From: Steroidobacter gossypii
GTDB taxonomy: Bacteria; Pseudomonadota; Gammaproteobacteria; Steroidobacterales; Steroidobacteraceae
Direction: 5' to 3'
NCBI RefSeq assembly: GCF_016801985.1
Contig: NZ_JAEVLS010000001.1
Coordinates: 62,001 to 126,000 of the forward strand
Length of the DNA stretch: 64,000 nt
In this document: piece by piece, positions 7,598-16,643 of the stretch
Layout of the letters: each line of letters starts with the position of its first letter
Numbering within the stretch: position 1 is the stretch's first letter
Program-made: the position numbers and the translations under genes
Notes under the pieces: generated by a model
Seen by the model: only the letters and a program-made list of their open reading frames with translations
Database searches by the model: none
Told to the model about the DNA's origin: nothing

Positions 7598-10500
7598 ATG
7601 ACACCGACCATTCCCGCTGCCCGTCAGAAGCTGATCGAGCGAATCGCGCAGGCCGCCCGCGAGCTGAGAAAACGCGGCGACCCGCTGGATGTTCAGGAAT
7701 TCATCCGTCATTACTATCGGGGCGTGGGTGAAGAGGACATGGCCGAGCACGCCAGCGAAACGCTGGCTGCACTCGCGCTCGCGCACCTGCGCAGCGCCGC
7801 CGTTCGCAAGCCCAACCGACCGTTGGTGCGTGTATTCAACACCGATCAGGAACGCGACGGCTGGAGCAGCACGCACACCATCGTGGAAGTCACCACCGAA
7901 GACATGCCGTTCCTGGTGGACTCGCTCGGCATGGTGCTCACCCAGGCCGGGCTCACTATTCATATGATGGTCCATCCGGTGCTGCCTGTGCGCCGAGATC
8001 GCACCGGCAAGCTCGAAGCCCTGGCCGAGGATAGCGACAACAAGAAGTTCACCAACGAATCCTGGCAGCACATCGAGATCGATCGCCTCGGCGCGCCCGA
8101 GCGCTTGCAGGAATTGGAACAGAAGCTGTTACGCACCCTCGAGGACGTACGCCTCGCGGTCGCCGACTGGACGCAGATGCGCCAGCGCGCCACCGAACTC
8201 GCCAACGAGATCGAGCGCGAAAATCCCGGCGTGCAGCCGAACGAAGCCCGCGAAGCCAAGGCGCTGCTCGACTGGATGGCCGCGAATCATTTCACCTTCC
8301 TCGGCTATCGGCAGTACGAGTTGCGGCGAGGGCGCAGCGAAGACTTGTTGGTGCCCATGCCAGAGACCGGCCTCGGCATCCTTCGCGCGCGCAAGGGATA
8401 TCGCGCCGAGCCCACCGTGCTCAAGGGTGAGTTGCGCGAACGCGCACGTCAGCCCGAGTTGCTGATGATCACCAAGGCAAACTCAGTCTCGACCGTGCAT
8501 CGCTCCACCTATCTCGACTACGTGGGCGTGAAAACAGTCGACGCGCAGGGCCGCGTCACCGGCGAGAAACGCTTCCTCGGCTTGTTCACGTCGGCGGTCT
8601 ACAACCGCAGCCCGCGGGAAATCCCGATGCTCCGACACAAGATCGAGCGCGTGGTCGGGCACTTCGGGTTGGATCCCGCCAGCCACGACGGCAAGGCCGT
8701 GGTTCACGTGCTGGAAACCTATCCTCGCGACGAGCTGTTCCAAGCCAGTGTCACGGACCTGATCCGCACCGTCCGCGGCATCGTCAATCTCTATGAGCGC
8801 CAGCGCGTTCGTGTATTCCTGCGTCGGGATACGTTCGGTCGCTTCTACTCCGCCCTCGTGTTCGTACCGCGCGACCGCTACAACACGCAGGTCCGTCAAA
8901 AGATGGAAGCGGTGATCAACGAGAAGCTGCAAGCGACCGCGATCGAATCGCAGGTGCAGCTGTCGCAGTCGGCTCTGGCTCGCGTGCACATGATCATCCG
9001 TTTGCCGGCCGACGGCGGCCCGCGCATCGATGCCGAAGAGCTGGAAGAGCTGATCGCCGAGACCGTCCGCACCTGGAACGACCGGTTGCGCGACGCCTTG
9101 ATCGAGAAGCACGGCGAGCTGGACGGCCGCTTGATCGCCGAAAAATATAAAGACGCATTCCCGGCGGCGTATGAAGAAGACACCAGCGCCGAAGTCGCGC
9201 TCGAGGACATCGGACAACTGGATCAAGTCATCGCCGACCCCGATCGGGTCGCGATGCGCCTGGCCAGCGGTGAAGGCCAGACCGTGCATCTGCGCCTGTT
9301 CCGCGCCTCCTCGCCGATCGCGCTCTCACAAGCGTTGCCGATCCTGGAGAACATGGGCTTCCTGATCGTGAGCGAACGCCCGTATCGGATCGGCGTGCCG
9401 GGCGGGCGCGAGATCTGGCTGCAGGATTTCGAAATGCAGCGTCGCGATGGCGGCACCATCAATCCCGCCGCGCTCGGCGAACGTTTCACCGATACCTTCA
9501 CCGCGGTGTGGACCGGCCGAGCCGAGAACGATGGGTTCAATCAGCTCATCGTGGTCACCAACGTCACCTGGCGTCAGGCCAGCGTGCTGCGCGCCTATTG
9601 TCGTTACGCGATTCAGACCGGCGCGAGCTTCAGCCAGGCGTACATGGAGCAGGTGCTGATCTCGAACGCACGGATCGCGGCCATTCTGTCGCAGCTGTTC
9701 GAAGCGCAGTTCGATCCGGCCATCAAGCCGGCCAAGCGCAGCGGCGAAGTCGATCGCTTGAAACAGGAATTGTCCGATCTGCTGGACTCGGTCCGCAGCC
9801 TGGATGAAGACCGCATCCTGCGTCGTTTCGCGCACGCCATTCAGGCGACTCTGCGCACCAACTATTTTCAGCTCGACCGCAGCGGCGCACCGAAAGACCG
9901 CCTGTCGTTCAAGCTCGACGCGCGCAGCATTCCCGAAGTCCCGCAGCCCCGCCCTGCCTTCGAGATTTTCGTGTACTCGCCGCGCGTCGAAGGCGTGCAC
10001 CTTCGCATGGGTCAGGTGGCCCGCGGCGGCATCCGCTGGTCGGATCGTCGCGAAGACTTCCGCACCGAAGTGCTGGGCCTGATGAAGGCGCAGAACGTGA
10101 AGAACACGCTGATCGTGCCGGTCGGCGCCAAGGGCGGCTTCGTGCCCAAACGCATGCCCGCCGGTGCAAGCCGTGAAGAAGTGCAGCGTGAAGGCATCGA
10201 GTGCTATCGCACCTTCATCTCGGCGCTGCTCGACATCACCGACAACATCGTCGAAGGCAAGATCGTGCCGCCCGCGCAGGTGGTCCGCCGCGACGGCGAC
10301 GATCCGTATCTGGTGGTGGCGGCCGACAAGGGCACGGCCACCTTCTCGGACATCGCCAACCAGCTGGCCGCCGACTACAACCACTGGTTGGGCGACGCGT
10401 TCGCCTCGGGCGGCTCGGCCGGTTACGACCATAAGAAGATGGGCATCACCGCCCGCGGCGCCTGGGAATGCGTGAAGCGCCACTTCCGCGAAATGGGCAT

Positions 10501-12433
10501 CGACACCCAGTCGCAGGACTTCACCGCGATCGGCATCGGCGACATGGCCGGCGACGTGTTCGGCAACGGCATGCTGCAGTCTCCGCACATCCGGCTGCTG
10601 GCCGCGTTCAATCACCAGCACATCTTCCTGGACCCGGATCCGGACGCGGCGCTCTCATATAAAGAGCGTCAGCGGCTGTTCAACCTGCCGCGCTCCACCT
10701 GGGAAGACTACAGCCGCAAGCTGATCTCCAAGGGCGGCGGCGTGTACCCACGCAGCGCCAAGTCCATCAAGGTGTCGCCCCAGGTGCAGGTCATGCTCGG
10801 CATCAAGCGCGACACGTTCACGCCCATCGAGTTGATCCGGGCGATCCTGTGCATGCCGGTGGACCTGCTGTGGAACGGCGGCATCGGCACCTATGTGAAG
10901 GCCGCCGATGAATCTCACATCGAGGTGGGCGATCGCGCCAACGACGCCGTGCGCGTCAACGGCCGCGACTTGCGCTGCAAAGTGGTGGGCGAAGGCGGCA
11001 ATCTCGGCTTCTCGCAACGCGGCCGCGTCGAGTACGCGCTGGCGGGCGGCCGCCTCAACACCGACTTCGTCGACAACTCCGGTGGCGTCGACTGCTCCGA
11101 CCACGAAGTCAACATCAAGATCCTGCTGAACAACCTGCCCAAACGTGCGGGCCTCACGCTGGAGAAGCGCAACGACCTGCTGGCCGACATGACCGACGAG
11201 GTTGCGGCGCTGGTCCTGCGCGACAACTATCTGCAGAGCCAGGCACTGTCAATGCTCGAAGCGCGCGCCAGCAAGGATCTGCTGGAGCACGCGCATTCCA
11301 TTCGCCGCCTGGAAGTGTCGGGCCTGCTGGATCGCGGCCTGGAGTTCCTGCCGGCCAGCGAAGAGATCGCCGAGCGCCATCAGGCCGGCCGCGGGCTGAC
11401 CCGACCGGAGCTGGCTATTCTGCTGGCGTACGCCAAGATGGCGCTGTACTCCAAGCTGATCGATTCGGATGTGCCCGAGGATCCGTACCTGGCCCACGAG
11501 TTGGAGCGTTACTTCCCTGCATTGATGCAGAAACGTTTCAGCAAGTATCTTTCCGAACATCGGCTGCGACGCGAAATCATCGCCACCGCGACCACCAACA
11601 GCATCGTCAATCGCATGGGCCCGACGTTCGCGCGTCGTGTTCAGGAAGACACCGGCGCCAACGCCGGCACGGTCGCTCGCGCTTACGCCATCGCCCGCGA
11701 GTTCGTCGCCATGCGCGACACCTGGGCCGACATCGAAGCGCTCGACACCAAGATCGCTGCGGCCGTGCAGTACGAAATGATGTTCGAGACCACCCGGCTG
11801 CTGCGCTTCTGCACCTACTGGCTGATCCATCGGCAGAGCGGTCGACTCGACATCGAGCGCCAGGTGTCGCGCTTCCGCGCCGGCATGAAGGAGCTGGACG
11901 GCCTGCTGCCGCGAGTGTTGACGGGCGACGATCTGGCCGCTTTCAACAATCGCCAGAGCCGTTACACGAGCGCCGCGGTGCCCGACAAGCTGGCGCGTCG
12001 CATGGCCAGCCTGGTGGCGCTGCGTTCCGGCCCGGACCTGATCGAGATCGGCGAACAAACCGGCTTGCCGCTGGATCGAGTCGCGCCACTTTATTTCGGC
12101 GTCGGCACTGCCTTGTCGCTGGACTGGATTCGCGAGCAGGTCGAAGCGCTCGGCGTCGAGGGTCACTGGCAGGCGGTCGCACGCACCACCCTACGCGACA
12201 ACGTCTACAACCTGCAGCGAGTGCTGAGCTTGCAAGCAATCGGCGAAGCGAAGCGCGTTCAGAAGGACAGGAAAGGCGCGCAGCCGGCCGAATTGCTGGA
12301 AGGTTGGATCGCCCGTCATCGCGCCGCTGTCGATTACTTGCGACAGACGGTGAGCGACATGCGAGCGTTGCCGGCGATGGACTTCGCCACCCTGTCGGTG
12401 GCGCTGCAGGCCGTGCGCCGCATGACTGAATGA
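7598..12433 (+). CDS. gdhB: NAD-specific glutamate dehydrogenase, large (180-kDa) class
   Basis: Catabolic oxidation of glutamate to 2-oxoglutarate and ammonia with NAD. The protein is 1611 residues from the ATG at 7598, the normal size of the GDH180 class with long regulatory flanks around a central catalytic domain. Seen: the N-terminal part with ACT-like features (TEDMPFLVDSLGMVLTQAGL), the catalytic part with MGQVARGGIRWSDRREDFRTE and VPVGAKGGFV (substrate-lysine region), and the dinucleotide-binding region including IGIGDMAGDVFGNGML and VVGEGGNLGFSQRGR. An in-frame start at 7529 adds 23 residues that look like leader; the ribosome-binding site at 7598 is weak. Confidence 0.96.
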   Translation: MTPTIPAARQKLIERIAQAARELRKRGDPLDVQEFIRHYYRGVGEEDMAEHASETLAALALAHLRSAAVRKPNRPLVRVFNTDQERDGWSSTHTIVEVTTEDMPFLVDSLGMVLTQAGLTIHMMVHPVLPVRRDRTGKLEALAEDSDNKKFTNESWQHIEIDRLGAPERLQELEQKLLRTLEDVRLAVADWTQMRQRATELANEIERENPGVQPNEAREAKALLDWMAANHFTFLGYRQYELRRGRSEDLLVPMPETGLGILRARKGYRAEPTVLKGELRERARQPELLMITKANSVSTVHRSTYLDYVGVKTVDAQGRVTGEKRFLGLFTSAVYNRSPREIPMLRHKIERVVGHFGLDPASHDGKAVVHVLETYPRDELFQASVTDLIRTVRGIVNLYERQRVRVFLRRDTFGRFYSALVFVPRDRYNTQVRQKMEAVINEKLQATAIESQVQLSQSALARVHMIIRLPADGGPRIDAEELEELIAETVRTWNDRLRDALIEKHGELDGRLIAEKYKDAFPAAYEEDTSAEVALEDIGQLDQVIADPDRVAMRLASGEGQTVHLRLFRASSPIALSQALPILENMGFLIVSERPYRIGVPGGREIWLQDFEMQRRDGGTINPAALGERFTDTFTAVWTGRAENDGFNQLIVVTNVTWRQASVLRAYCRYAIQTGASFSQAYMEQVLISNARIAAILSQLFEAQFDPAIKPAKRSGEVDRLKQELSDLLDSVRSLDEDRILRRFAHAIQATLRTNYFQLDRSGAPKDRLSFKLDARSIPEVPQPRPAFEIFVYSPRVEGVHLRMGQVARGGIRWSDRREDFRTEVLGLMKAQNVKNTLIVPVGAKGGFVPKRMPAGASREEVQREGIECYRTFISALLDITDNIVEGKIVPPAQVVRRDGDDPYLVVAADKGTATFSDIANQLAADYNHWLGDAFASGGSAGYDHKKMGITARGAWECVKRHFREMGIDTQSQDFTAIGIGDMAGDVFGNGMLQSPHIRLLAAFNHQHIFLDPDPDAALSYKERQRLFNLPRSTWEDYSRKLISKGGGVYPRSAKSIKVSPQVQVMLGIKRDTFTPIELIRAILCMPVDLLWNGGIGTYVKAADESHIEVGDRANDAVRVNGRDLRCKVVGEGGNLGFSQRGRVEYALAGGRLNTDFVDNSGGVDCSDHEVNIKILLNNLPKRAGLTLEKRNDLLADMTDEVAALVLRDNYLQSQALSMLEARASKDLLEHAHSIRRLEVSGLLDRGLEFLPASEEIAERHQAGRGLTRPELAILLAYAKMALYSKLIDSDVPEDPYLAHELERYFPALMQKRFSKYLSEHRLRREIIATATTNSIVNRMGPTFARRVQEDTGANAGTVARAYAIAREFVAMRDTWADIEALDTKIAAAVQYEMMFETTRLLRFCTYWLIHRQSGRLDIERQVSRFRAGMKELDGLLPRVLTGDDLAAFNNRQSRYTSAAVPDKLARRMASLVALRSGPDLIEIGEQTGLPLDRVAPLYFGVGTALSLDWIREQVEALGVEGHWQAVARTTLRDNVYNLQRVLSLQAIGEAKRVQKDRKGAQPAELLEGWIARHRAAVDYLRQTVSDMRALPAMDFATLSVALQAVRRMTE

Positions 12434-12516
12434 GTTGGTTCTTTTCCGCACCGGCGTTAGAAAACTGTAACAAATTCAACTTAGATTAGCGCCGCCAAGT
12501 GACGGCAACTGGCGAC

Positions 12517-12567
12517 AGGTGATGCTCCGCAGGCGCGGCTTCCGGCCGTAGCTCGCGAGCATCACCT
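12517..12567. terminator. 11-bp perfect inverted repeat between gdhB and gpmA
   Basis: AGGTGATGCTC (12517-12527) is exactly complementary to GAGCATCACCT (12557-12567), with a 29-base GC-rich loop that can itself fold. It lies 84 bases after the gdhB stop and lacks a T-run. It is either a Rho-dependent/stability hairpin at the 3' end of the gdhB transcript or a structured leader element of gpmA. Confidence 0.45.
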
Positions 12568-12644
12568 GAATGGACCCGGCGACACCTGCGGGTTGAGGGC
12601 GATGTCTGCTATAAAGTCGGCCCTCATTCACCCTCACTTTAGTT

Positions 12645-13397
12645 ATGCCTGGCCAACTCGTACTCCTGCGTCACGGACAAAGCACCTGGAATCTGGAAAA
12701 CCTGTTCACCGGTTGGGTGGACGTGGATCTCACCGATCAGGGGCGCAATGAAGCGCGCGAAGCCGGTCGGCTGCTGAAGGCCGAGGGTTTCGAGTTTCAA
12801 CAAGTGTTCACCTCGGTGTTGAAGCGCGCCATCCGCACGATGTGGATCGTGCTGGACGAGATGGATCGCATGTGGCTGCCGGTGGAGCGCAGCTGGCGAC
12901 TGAACGAGCGTCACTACGGCGCTCTGCAGGGGCTGAACAAAGCCGAGACCGTCGCCAAATTCGGCGCCGACCAGGTGAAGATCTGGCGCCGAAGCTATGA
13001 CATCCCGCCGCCGGCGCTGTCGCTGGATGATGAACGACATCCGCGCTTCGAGCGGCGTTATGCGTCGCTCAAACCCGACGAGTTGCCCAATACCGAGTCG
13101 TTGAAGACCACACTCGATCGAGTGCTGCCGTACTGGAACAACCGGCTCGCTCCGGAGTTAAACGCCGGACGAGATGTATTGGTCGTCGCACACGGGAATA
13201 GTCTGCGCGCACTTGTAAAGATGCTCGACGGTATGTCGAATGACGAGATCGTCGAATTCAACATCCCGACTGGCGTGCCCATTCACTATCAGTTGGACAA
13301 GGCGCTGAAACCCACGTCGCGACGCTTCCTGGGCGATCCGGAAGCGATCAAGGCGGCAGCCGAAGCCGTGGCGAGACAGACGGAAAAGAAAAATTAG
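12645..13397 (+). CDS. gpmA: 2,3-bisphosphoglycerate-dependent phosphoglycerate mutase
   Basis: Glycolytic/gluconeogenic interconversion of 3- and 2-phosphoglycerate. The 250-residue protein has the histidine-phosphatase signature [12 protein letters not shown] near the N-terminus (phospho-His), [19 protein letters not shown] and [13 protein letters not shown] with the second catalytic His. Length and motifs match the cofactor-dependent dPGM family. A TATAAAG -10-like element lies about 35 bases upstream of the ATG. It appears to be a single-gene transcript ended by the hairpin at 13431-13460. Confidence 0.96.
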   Translation: MPGQLVLLRHGQSTWNLENLFTGWVDVDLTDQGRNEAREAGRLLKAEGFEFQQVFTSVLKRAIRTMWIVLDEMDRMWLPVERSWRLNERHYGALQGLNKAETVAKFGADQVKIWRRSYDIPPPALSLDDERHPRFERRYASLKPDELPNTESLKTTLDRVLPYWNNRLAPELNAGRDVLVVAHGNSLRALVKMLDGMSNDEIVEFNIPTGVPIHYQLDKALKPTSRRFLGDPEAIKAAAEAVARQTEKKN

Positions 13398-13430
13398 TCT
13401 GCTTGGCTTGATCGGGTTTGAAAGTTGAAT

Positions 13431-13460
13431 CTGCGCTGTCGCCGTTTGCGAACAGCGCAG
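13431..13460. terminator. Hairpin downstream of gpmA
   Basis: CTGCGCTGT (13431-13439) pairs perfectly with ACAGCGCAG (13452-13460) across a 12-base loop, 34 bases after the gpmA stop. There is no T-run, so it is a terminator-like or mRNA-stabilising element rather than a classic intrinsic terminator. Confidence 0.45.
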
Positions 13461-13672
13461 GCGGCATGCAGCGCGGCGAGTGCAGCAAAGCAACAGATGT
13501 TTCGAAGCCCCGTTGCGATATCAGCAGCCGCGTGGTGACGGGCAATTTAACACTTGCGAATCAACGATCCATATTGATGCACAGCTGCATCGGAACTGAT
13601 CGATGGTGAAGCGTGTCATCTGCTCGTCGCGTTCGAATGTTGTACTTGCGCAGCAAACGAGATTGGTCTAAT

Positions 13673-13687
13673 AACCGGCTGCCGGTT
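13673..13687. promoter_or_regulatory. Palindrome, candidate enhancer-binding-protein site
   Basis: AACCGGCTGCCGGTT has perfect 7-base arms around one central base and lies about 100 bp upstream of the -24/-12 promoter at 13786, the usual distance of an upstream activating sequence for a sigma-54 activator. The identity of the activator is unknown; PrsR of PEP-CTERM/exopolysaccharide systems is a reasonable guess. Confidence 0.45.
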
Positions 13688-13785
13688 TGTTACAGGTGCG
13701 GATTTGTTAGATGCCCTGTGTTTGTTTCGAAGGGCTTGAACTGCGCGTTGTGACGTTTCGCGATTCAGCGACGGAAAAAATTACA

Positions 13786-13802
13786 TTGGAATAAAACTTG
13801 CT
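13786..13802 (+). promoter_or_regulatory. Sigma-54 (-24/-12) promoter
   Basis: TTGGAATAAAACTTGCT keeps the invariant GG and GC dinucleotides exactly 10 bases apart and the flanking T residues of the RpoN consensus (YTGGCACGrNNNTTGCW). The predicted transcript starts near 13813 and runs into the PEP-CTERM-like gene and the exopolysaccharide operon with a leader of about 150 bases. Confidence 0.55.
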
Positions 13803-13848
13803 TTGTTCCTGCTCTGTGTTCGGAAGAGCAGCGGACCAGATCGATGGG

Positions 13849-13880
13849 GCAAGACGCCTTGGAGTCTTGCGATGTTTTTT
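13849..13880 (+). terminator. Intrinsic-terminator-like hairpin in the exopolysaccharide leader (possible attenuator)
   Basis: GCAAGAC (13849-13855) and GTCTTGC (13864-13870) form a 7-bp stem with an 8-base loop, followed by GATG and six T residues (13875-13880). It sits between the sigma-54 promoter and the first start codon, where it would act as an attenuator. A preceding small hairpin (TGCTCT 13810-13815 / AGAGCA 13825-13830) could compete or assist. Confidence 0.5.
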
Positions 13881-13965
13881 GCGAGCCGTGGGGACGGGGG
13901 CGCAACGCACACACGAACGGCAACGGTGCCTGCTTGGGTGTGCGTCATTGATTGAGGAGTGATGC

Positions 13966-14322
13966 ATGCGTCTTATCAGACTCGCGTTGGTGTTGGCAGC
14001 GGTGAGTTTCAATGGGGCCGCGGTGGCGAACCCGGCGGTGAATAGCAATGTGAGCGGCTCGATCGCCGGCACGGTCGGCGCCAACATGGCCGGCTCGGTG
14101 GGTAGCAATGCCTCTACACAAATGGTCGCGGGCCAGGCCCAGGTGCGCCTCGGCGGGCTGAACGGCAACGACCGCAACCTTTCCAGGTCCTCGAGCGCCG
14201 GCGCGATGGATGAATCCATGCCGCGCGGCTGGCTGATGGCGCTGGTCACGGTGCTGCTGATCGGGCACCAGCTGCGTCGCAAGCATCGCTTCCTGCGTCC
14301 GCAGCGGTTCAGCGATCTGTAA
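13966..14322 (+). CDS. Small exported protein with PEP-CTERM-like C-terminal anchor
   Basis: 118 residues. A signal peptide (MRLIRLALVLAAVSFNGAAVA) is followed by a short Gly/Ser/Ala/Asn-rich stretch with little predicted structure, then SMPRGWLMALVTVLLIGHQLRRKHRF, a hydrophobic helix capped by Arg/Lys/His. That architecture is the exosortase-sorting layout, but the Pro-Glu-Pro motif is degenerate. GAGG precedes the ATG. It is the first gene behind the sigma-54-type promoter and sits directly before the priming glycosyltransferase. No exosortase lies in this window. Function unknown; it may be a surface or matrix protein co-regulated with the polysaccharide. Confidence 0.75.
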   Translation: MRLIRLALVLAAVSFNGAAVANPAVNSNVSGSIAGTVGANMAGSVGSNASTQMVAGQAQVRLGGLNGNDRNLSRSSSAGAMDESMPRGWLMALVTVLLIGHQLRRKHRFLRPQRFSDL

Positions 14323-14360
14323 CGCCAGCACGGCTGCTTCCGCACCCGGCGGGAGGTGAA

Positions 14361-15791
14361 ATGACCAATCAACGTCAACCCCTGAGGTCGTACGATCGTT
14401 CGGCCGGCGTCAGCGCGTCGGAGCCGACGTCGCTGTTCGTCCTGAAGTCGCTGCTGTATCCGGTGATGCCGGTGCTCACGCTCGGCCTGTGCATGCTGGT
14501 GTGGCGCGAGAACCTGGACGGCCCCTACTTCCTGATGGCGGTGCTGGCCTTCTTCGGCGCGGCGGACGTGCTCGACGCGCTGCCGATGGCGCCGCCGCGT
14601 GCCCGCTCGCTGGCCATCGCCTCGTTGCTGGACATCATCTTTCGCTGGTCGCTGGTGATCGCGTTCATCTGGGCGCTGCTGGAAATCGCCGGCATCGCCA
14701 ATCAGCTGCGTTGGGAAGTGCTGGTGAGCTGGGCCATCGCCACGCCGCTGGTGATCTGGGTGGGTCGGCTGTATGCGCCCCATCTGTTCCTGCGGGCGAG
14801 CAACAGCGGCGCGCCTCGCAGAGTGGTGATCGCCGGCGCCAACCGCCTCGGCGCCAAGCTGGCCAGGAGCCTGCAGGAGTCGCCCTGGCTGAACATGGAA
14901 GTGCTGGGCTTCTTCGACGATCGCGATTCGGGCCGGCTGCCCGAGGATTGCGCCAATCGGTTGCTGGGCAAGCTCGGCTGGATGCGCGATTACATCGCCC
15001 GCAACTCCATCGACGTGGTCTACATCACGCTGCCGATGACGCGCCATCCGCGCATCACCGAGCTGCTGCAGTCGTTAAAAGATTCGACAGCCTCGGTCTA
15101 CTTCGTGCCGGATCTCACCATGTGCGATCTGATGCAGCCCCGCTTCGATCTGGTGAACGGCATTCCGGTGGTGGCGGTGTGCGAATCGCCGTTCTACGGC
15201 GGCCGCGGCATCGCCAAGCGCGTCAGCGACATCGCCATTTCGGCCACCGCCATCGCGCTGTTGTCGCCGGTGATGCTGCTGATCGCGGCGGCCATCCGCC
15301 TCACCTCGCCCGGCCCGGTGATCTTCCGCCAGAAGCGCTACGGCTTGGACGGCAAGGAAATCGTGGTCTACAAGTTCCGTTCGATGACCGTCACCGAGGA
15401 CGGCAACAAGAGTTACACCCAGGTCACACGCAACGACTCGCGCGTGACGCCGATCGGCTCGTTCATTCGTGCAACGTCGCTCGATGAACTGCCGCAGCTG
15501 TTCAATGTCCTTGAAGGAACCATGAGCATTGTGGGCCCGCGCCCGCATGCAGTGGCGGTGAACGAGCAGTATCGGCGACTGATCCCCGGCTACATGCTCC
15601 GGCATAAAGTGAAGCCGGGCATCACCGGCTGGGCGCAGGTCAACGGCTATCGCGGCGGTGACGACATCGGCTCGATGCGTGCGCGCATCGAACACGATCT
15701 GGAGTACCTGCAGCACTGGTCATTGACGCTCGATCTGATGATCATCCTCAAGACAGCCATGGTGGTTTGGAACGACAAGCATGCTTATTAG
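14361..15791 (+). CDS. Polyprenyl glycosylphosphotransferase (exopolysaccharide priming enzyme)
   Basis: Transfers the first sugar-1-phosphate to undecaprenyl phosphate at the inner membrane and so starts repeat-unit synthesis. 476 residues: N-terminal membrane helices (to ~residue 130), a Rossmann-like CoA-binding-3 type domain (VVIAGANRLGAKLARSL), another helix near residue 300, and the C-terminal bacterial sugar transferase domain with KRYGLDGKEIVVYKFRSMT and DELPQLFNVLEGTMSIVGPR. It belongs to the WcaJ/WbaP-like group; the sugar cannot be read from sequence. GGGAGG precedes the ATG, and the stop overlaps the export gene by 11 bases. Confidence 0.93.
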   Translation: MTNQRQPLRSYDRSAGVSASEPTSLFVLKSLLYPVMPVLTLGLCMLVWRENLDGPYFLMAVLAFFGAADVLDALPMAPPRARSLAIASLLDIIFRWSLVIAFIWALLEIAGIANQLRWEVLVSWAIATPLVIWVGRLYAPHLFLRASNSGAPRRVVIAGANRLGAKLARSLQESPWLNMEVLGFFDDRDSGRLPEDCANRLLGKLGWMRDYIARNSIDVVYITLPMTRHPRITELLQSLKDSTASVYFVPDLTMCDLMQPRFDLVNGIPVVAVCESPFYGGRGIAKRVSDIAISATAIALLSPVMLLIAAAIRLTSPGPVIFRQKRYGLDGKEIVVYKFRSMTVTEDGNKSYTQVTRNDSRVTPIGSFIRATSLDELPQLFNVLEGTMSIVGPRPHAVAVNEQYRRLIPGYMLRHKVKPGITGWAQVNGYRGGDDIGSMRARIEHDLEYLQHWSLTLDLMIILKTAMVVWNDKHAY

Positions 15792-16608
15792 TCCGATGGC
15801 GCGCCGTAATGTCTCGACGCGATTCGTCCCAATGCTGGGCGCGGCGCTGCTGGTGATCTGCTCGATGCTGAGCAGCGTGGCGATGGCGGCGGCTTCGGAT
15901 TATCGACTGGGGTCCGGCGATCTACTGCGAGTCAACGTGTTCGGCTCGCCGGAGTTGTCCGGCGAGGTGCGGGTGAGCGAGTCCGGCAACATCACCTATC
16001 CGTTGATCGGGCAGGTGCAGGTGGCAGGCAAGACGGTCGCCGAGACCGAGGCGCTGCTGGTGAACGCCTTCGTCGCAGGCGGCTACCTGCGGCAGCCGCA
16101 GGTCTCGGTGCTGGTGATGGAGTACGTCAGCCAGAAGGTGTCGGTGCTCGGCCACGTCACCAAGCCCGGCCAGTACACCTTGCAGTCCACCAGCCGCGTG
16201 CTGGACATGCTCGCCGAAGCGGGCGGACCGAAGGCCGAGGAAGCGGCGGATGTCGCGACCCTGATGCGCAAGGACGGCAGCAAGGCGAGCATCGATCTGG
16301 TGGCGTTGTTCAGTGGCGACCCGGCGCAGAACCACGTGGTGGCCGGCGGCGACACTGTTTATGTACCGCGCGCTCCGCAGTTCTATATCTACGGCGAGGT
16401 GCAGAAGCCGGGGATGTACAAGCTCGAGCGCAACATGACCGTGTCGCGGGCGATTTCGGCCGGCGGCGGCCTGACCACGCGCGGCTCGGAACGGCGCGTG
16501 GTCATCAAACGGAAAGACAAGAACGGTAAGGAACAGCAGTACTCGGCCAAGGGCTCGGATCTGTTGTCGGCTGACGACGTGGTGATGGTGAAGGAAGGCC
16601 TGTTCTAA
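15781..16608 (+). CDS. epsE: Polysaccharide export protein, Wza/EpsE family
   Basis: Outer-membrane export channel component for the exopolysaccharide. The 275-residue precursor has a signal peptide ending near AMAAASDY, a polysaccharide-export domain (DYRLGSGDLLRVNVFGSPEL) and two SLBB domains (VSVLGHVTKPGQYTLQ and FYIYGEVQKPGMYKLE). No lipobox Cys is seen, unlike E. coli Wza. It is the short EpsE form found with EpsF and EpsG, which follow directly. An in-frame ATG at 15796 is a possible alternative start. Confidence 0.92.
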   Translation: MLISPMARRNVSTRFVPMLGAALLVICSMLSSVAMAAASDYRLGSGDLLRVNVFGSPELSGEVRVSESGNITYPLIGQVQVAGKTVAETEALLVNAFVAGGYLRQPQVSVLVMEYVSQKVSVLGHVTKPGQYTLQSTSRVLDMLAEAGGPKAEEAADVATLMRKDGSKASIDLVALFSGDPAQNHVVAGGDTVYVPRAPQFYIYGEVQKPGMYKLERNMTVSRAISAGGGLTTRGSERRVVIKRKDKNGKEQQYSAKGSDLLSADDVVMVKEGLF

Positions 16609-16643
16609 GGTAGGCACACATTGGTTAACGGGAACGAAGCACT

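Larger units (their letters stand above)
13461..13965. other. Long control region before the exopolysaccharide locus
   Basis: About 500 bases with no convincing gene, visibly richer in A/T than the surroundings. It contains a 15-bp palindrome (13673-13687), a sigma-54-type promoter (13786-13802) and two hairpins in the presumed leader (13810-13830 and 13849-13880). It is the natural switch region for the 17-kb locus downstream. Confidence 0.6.
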
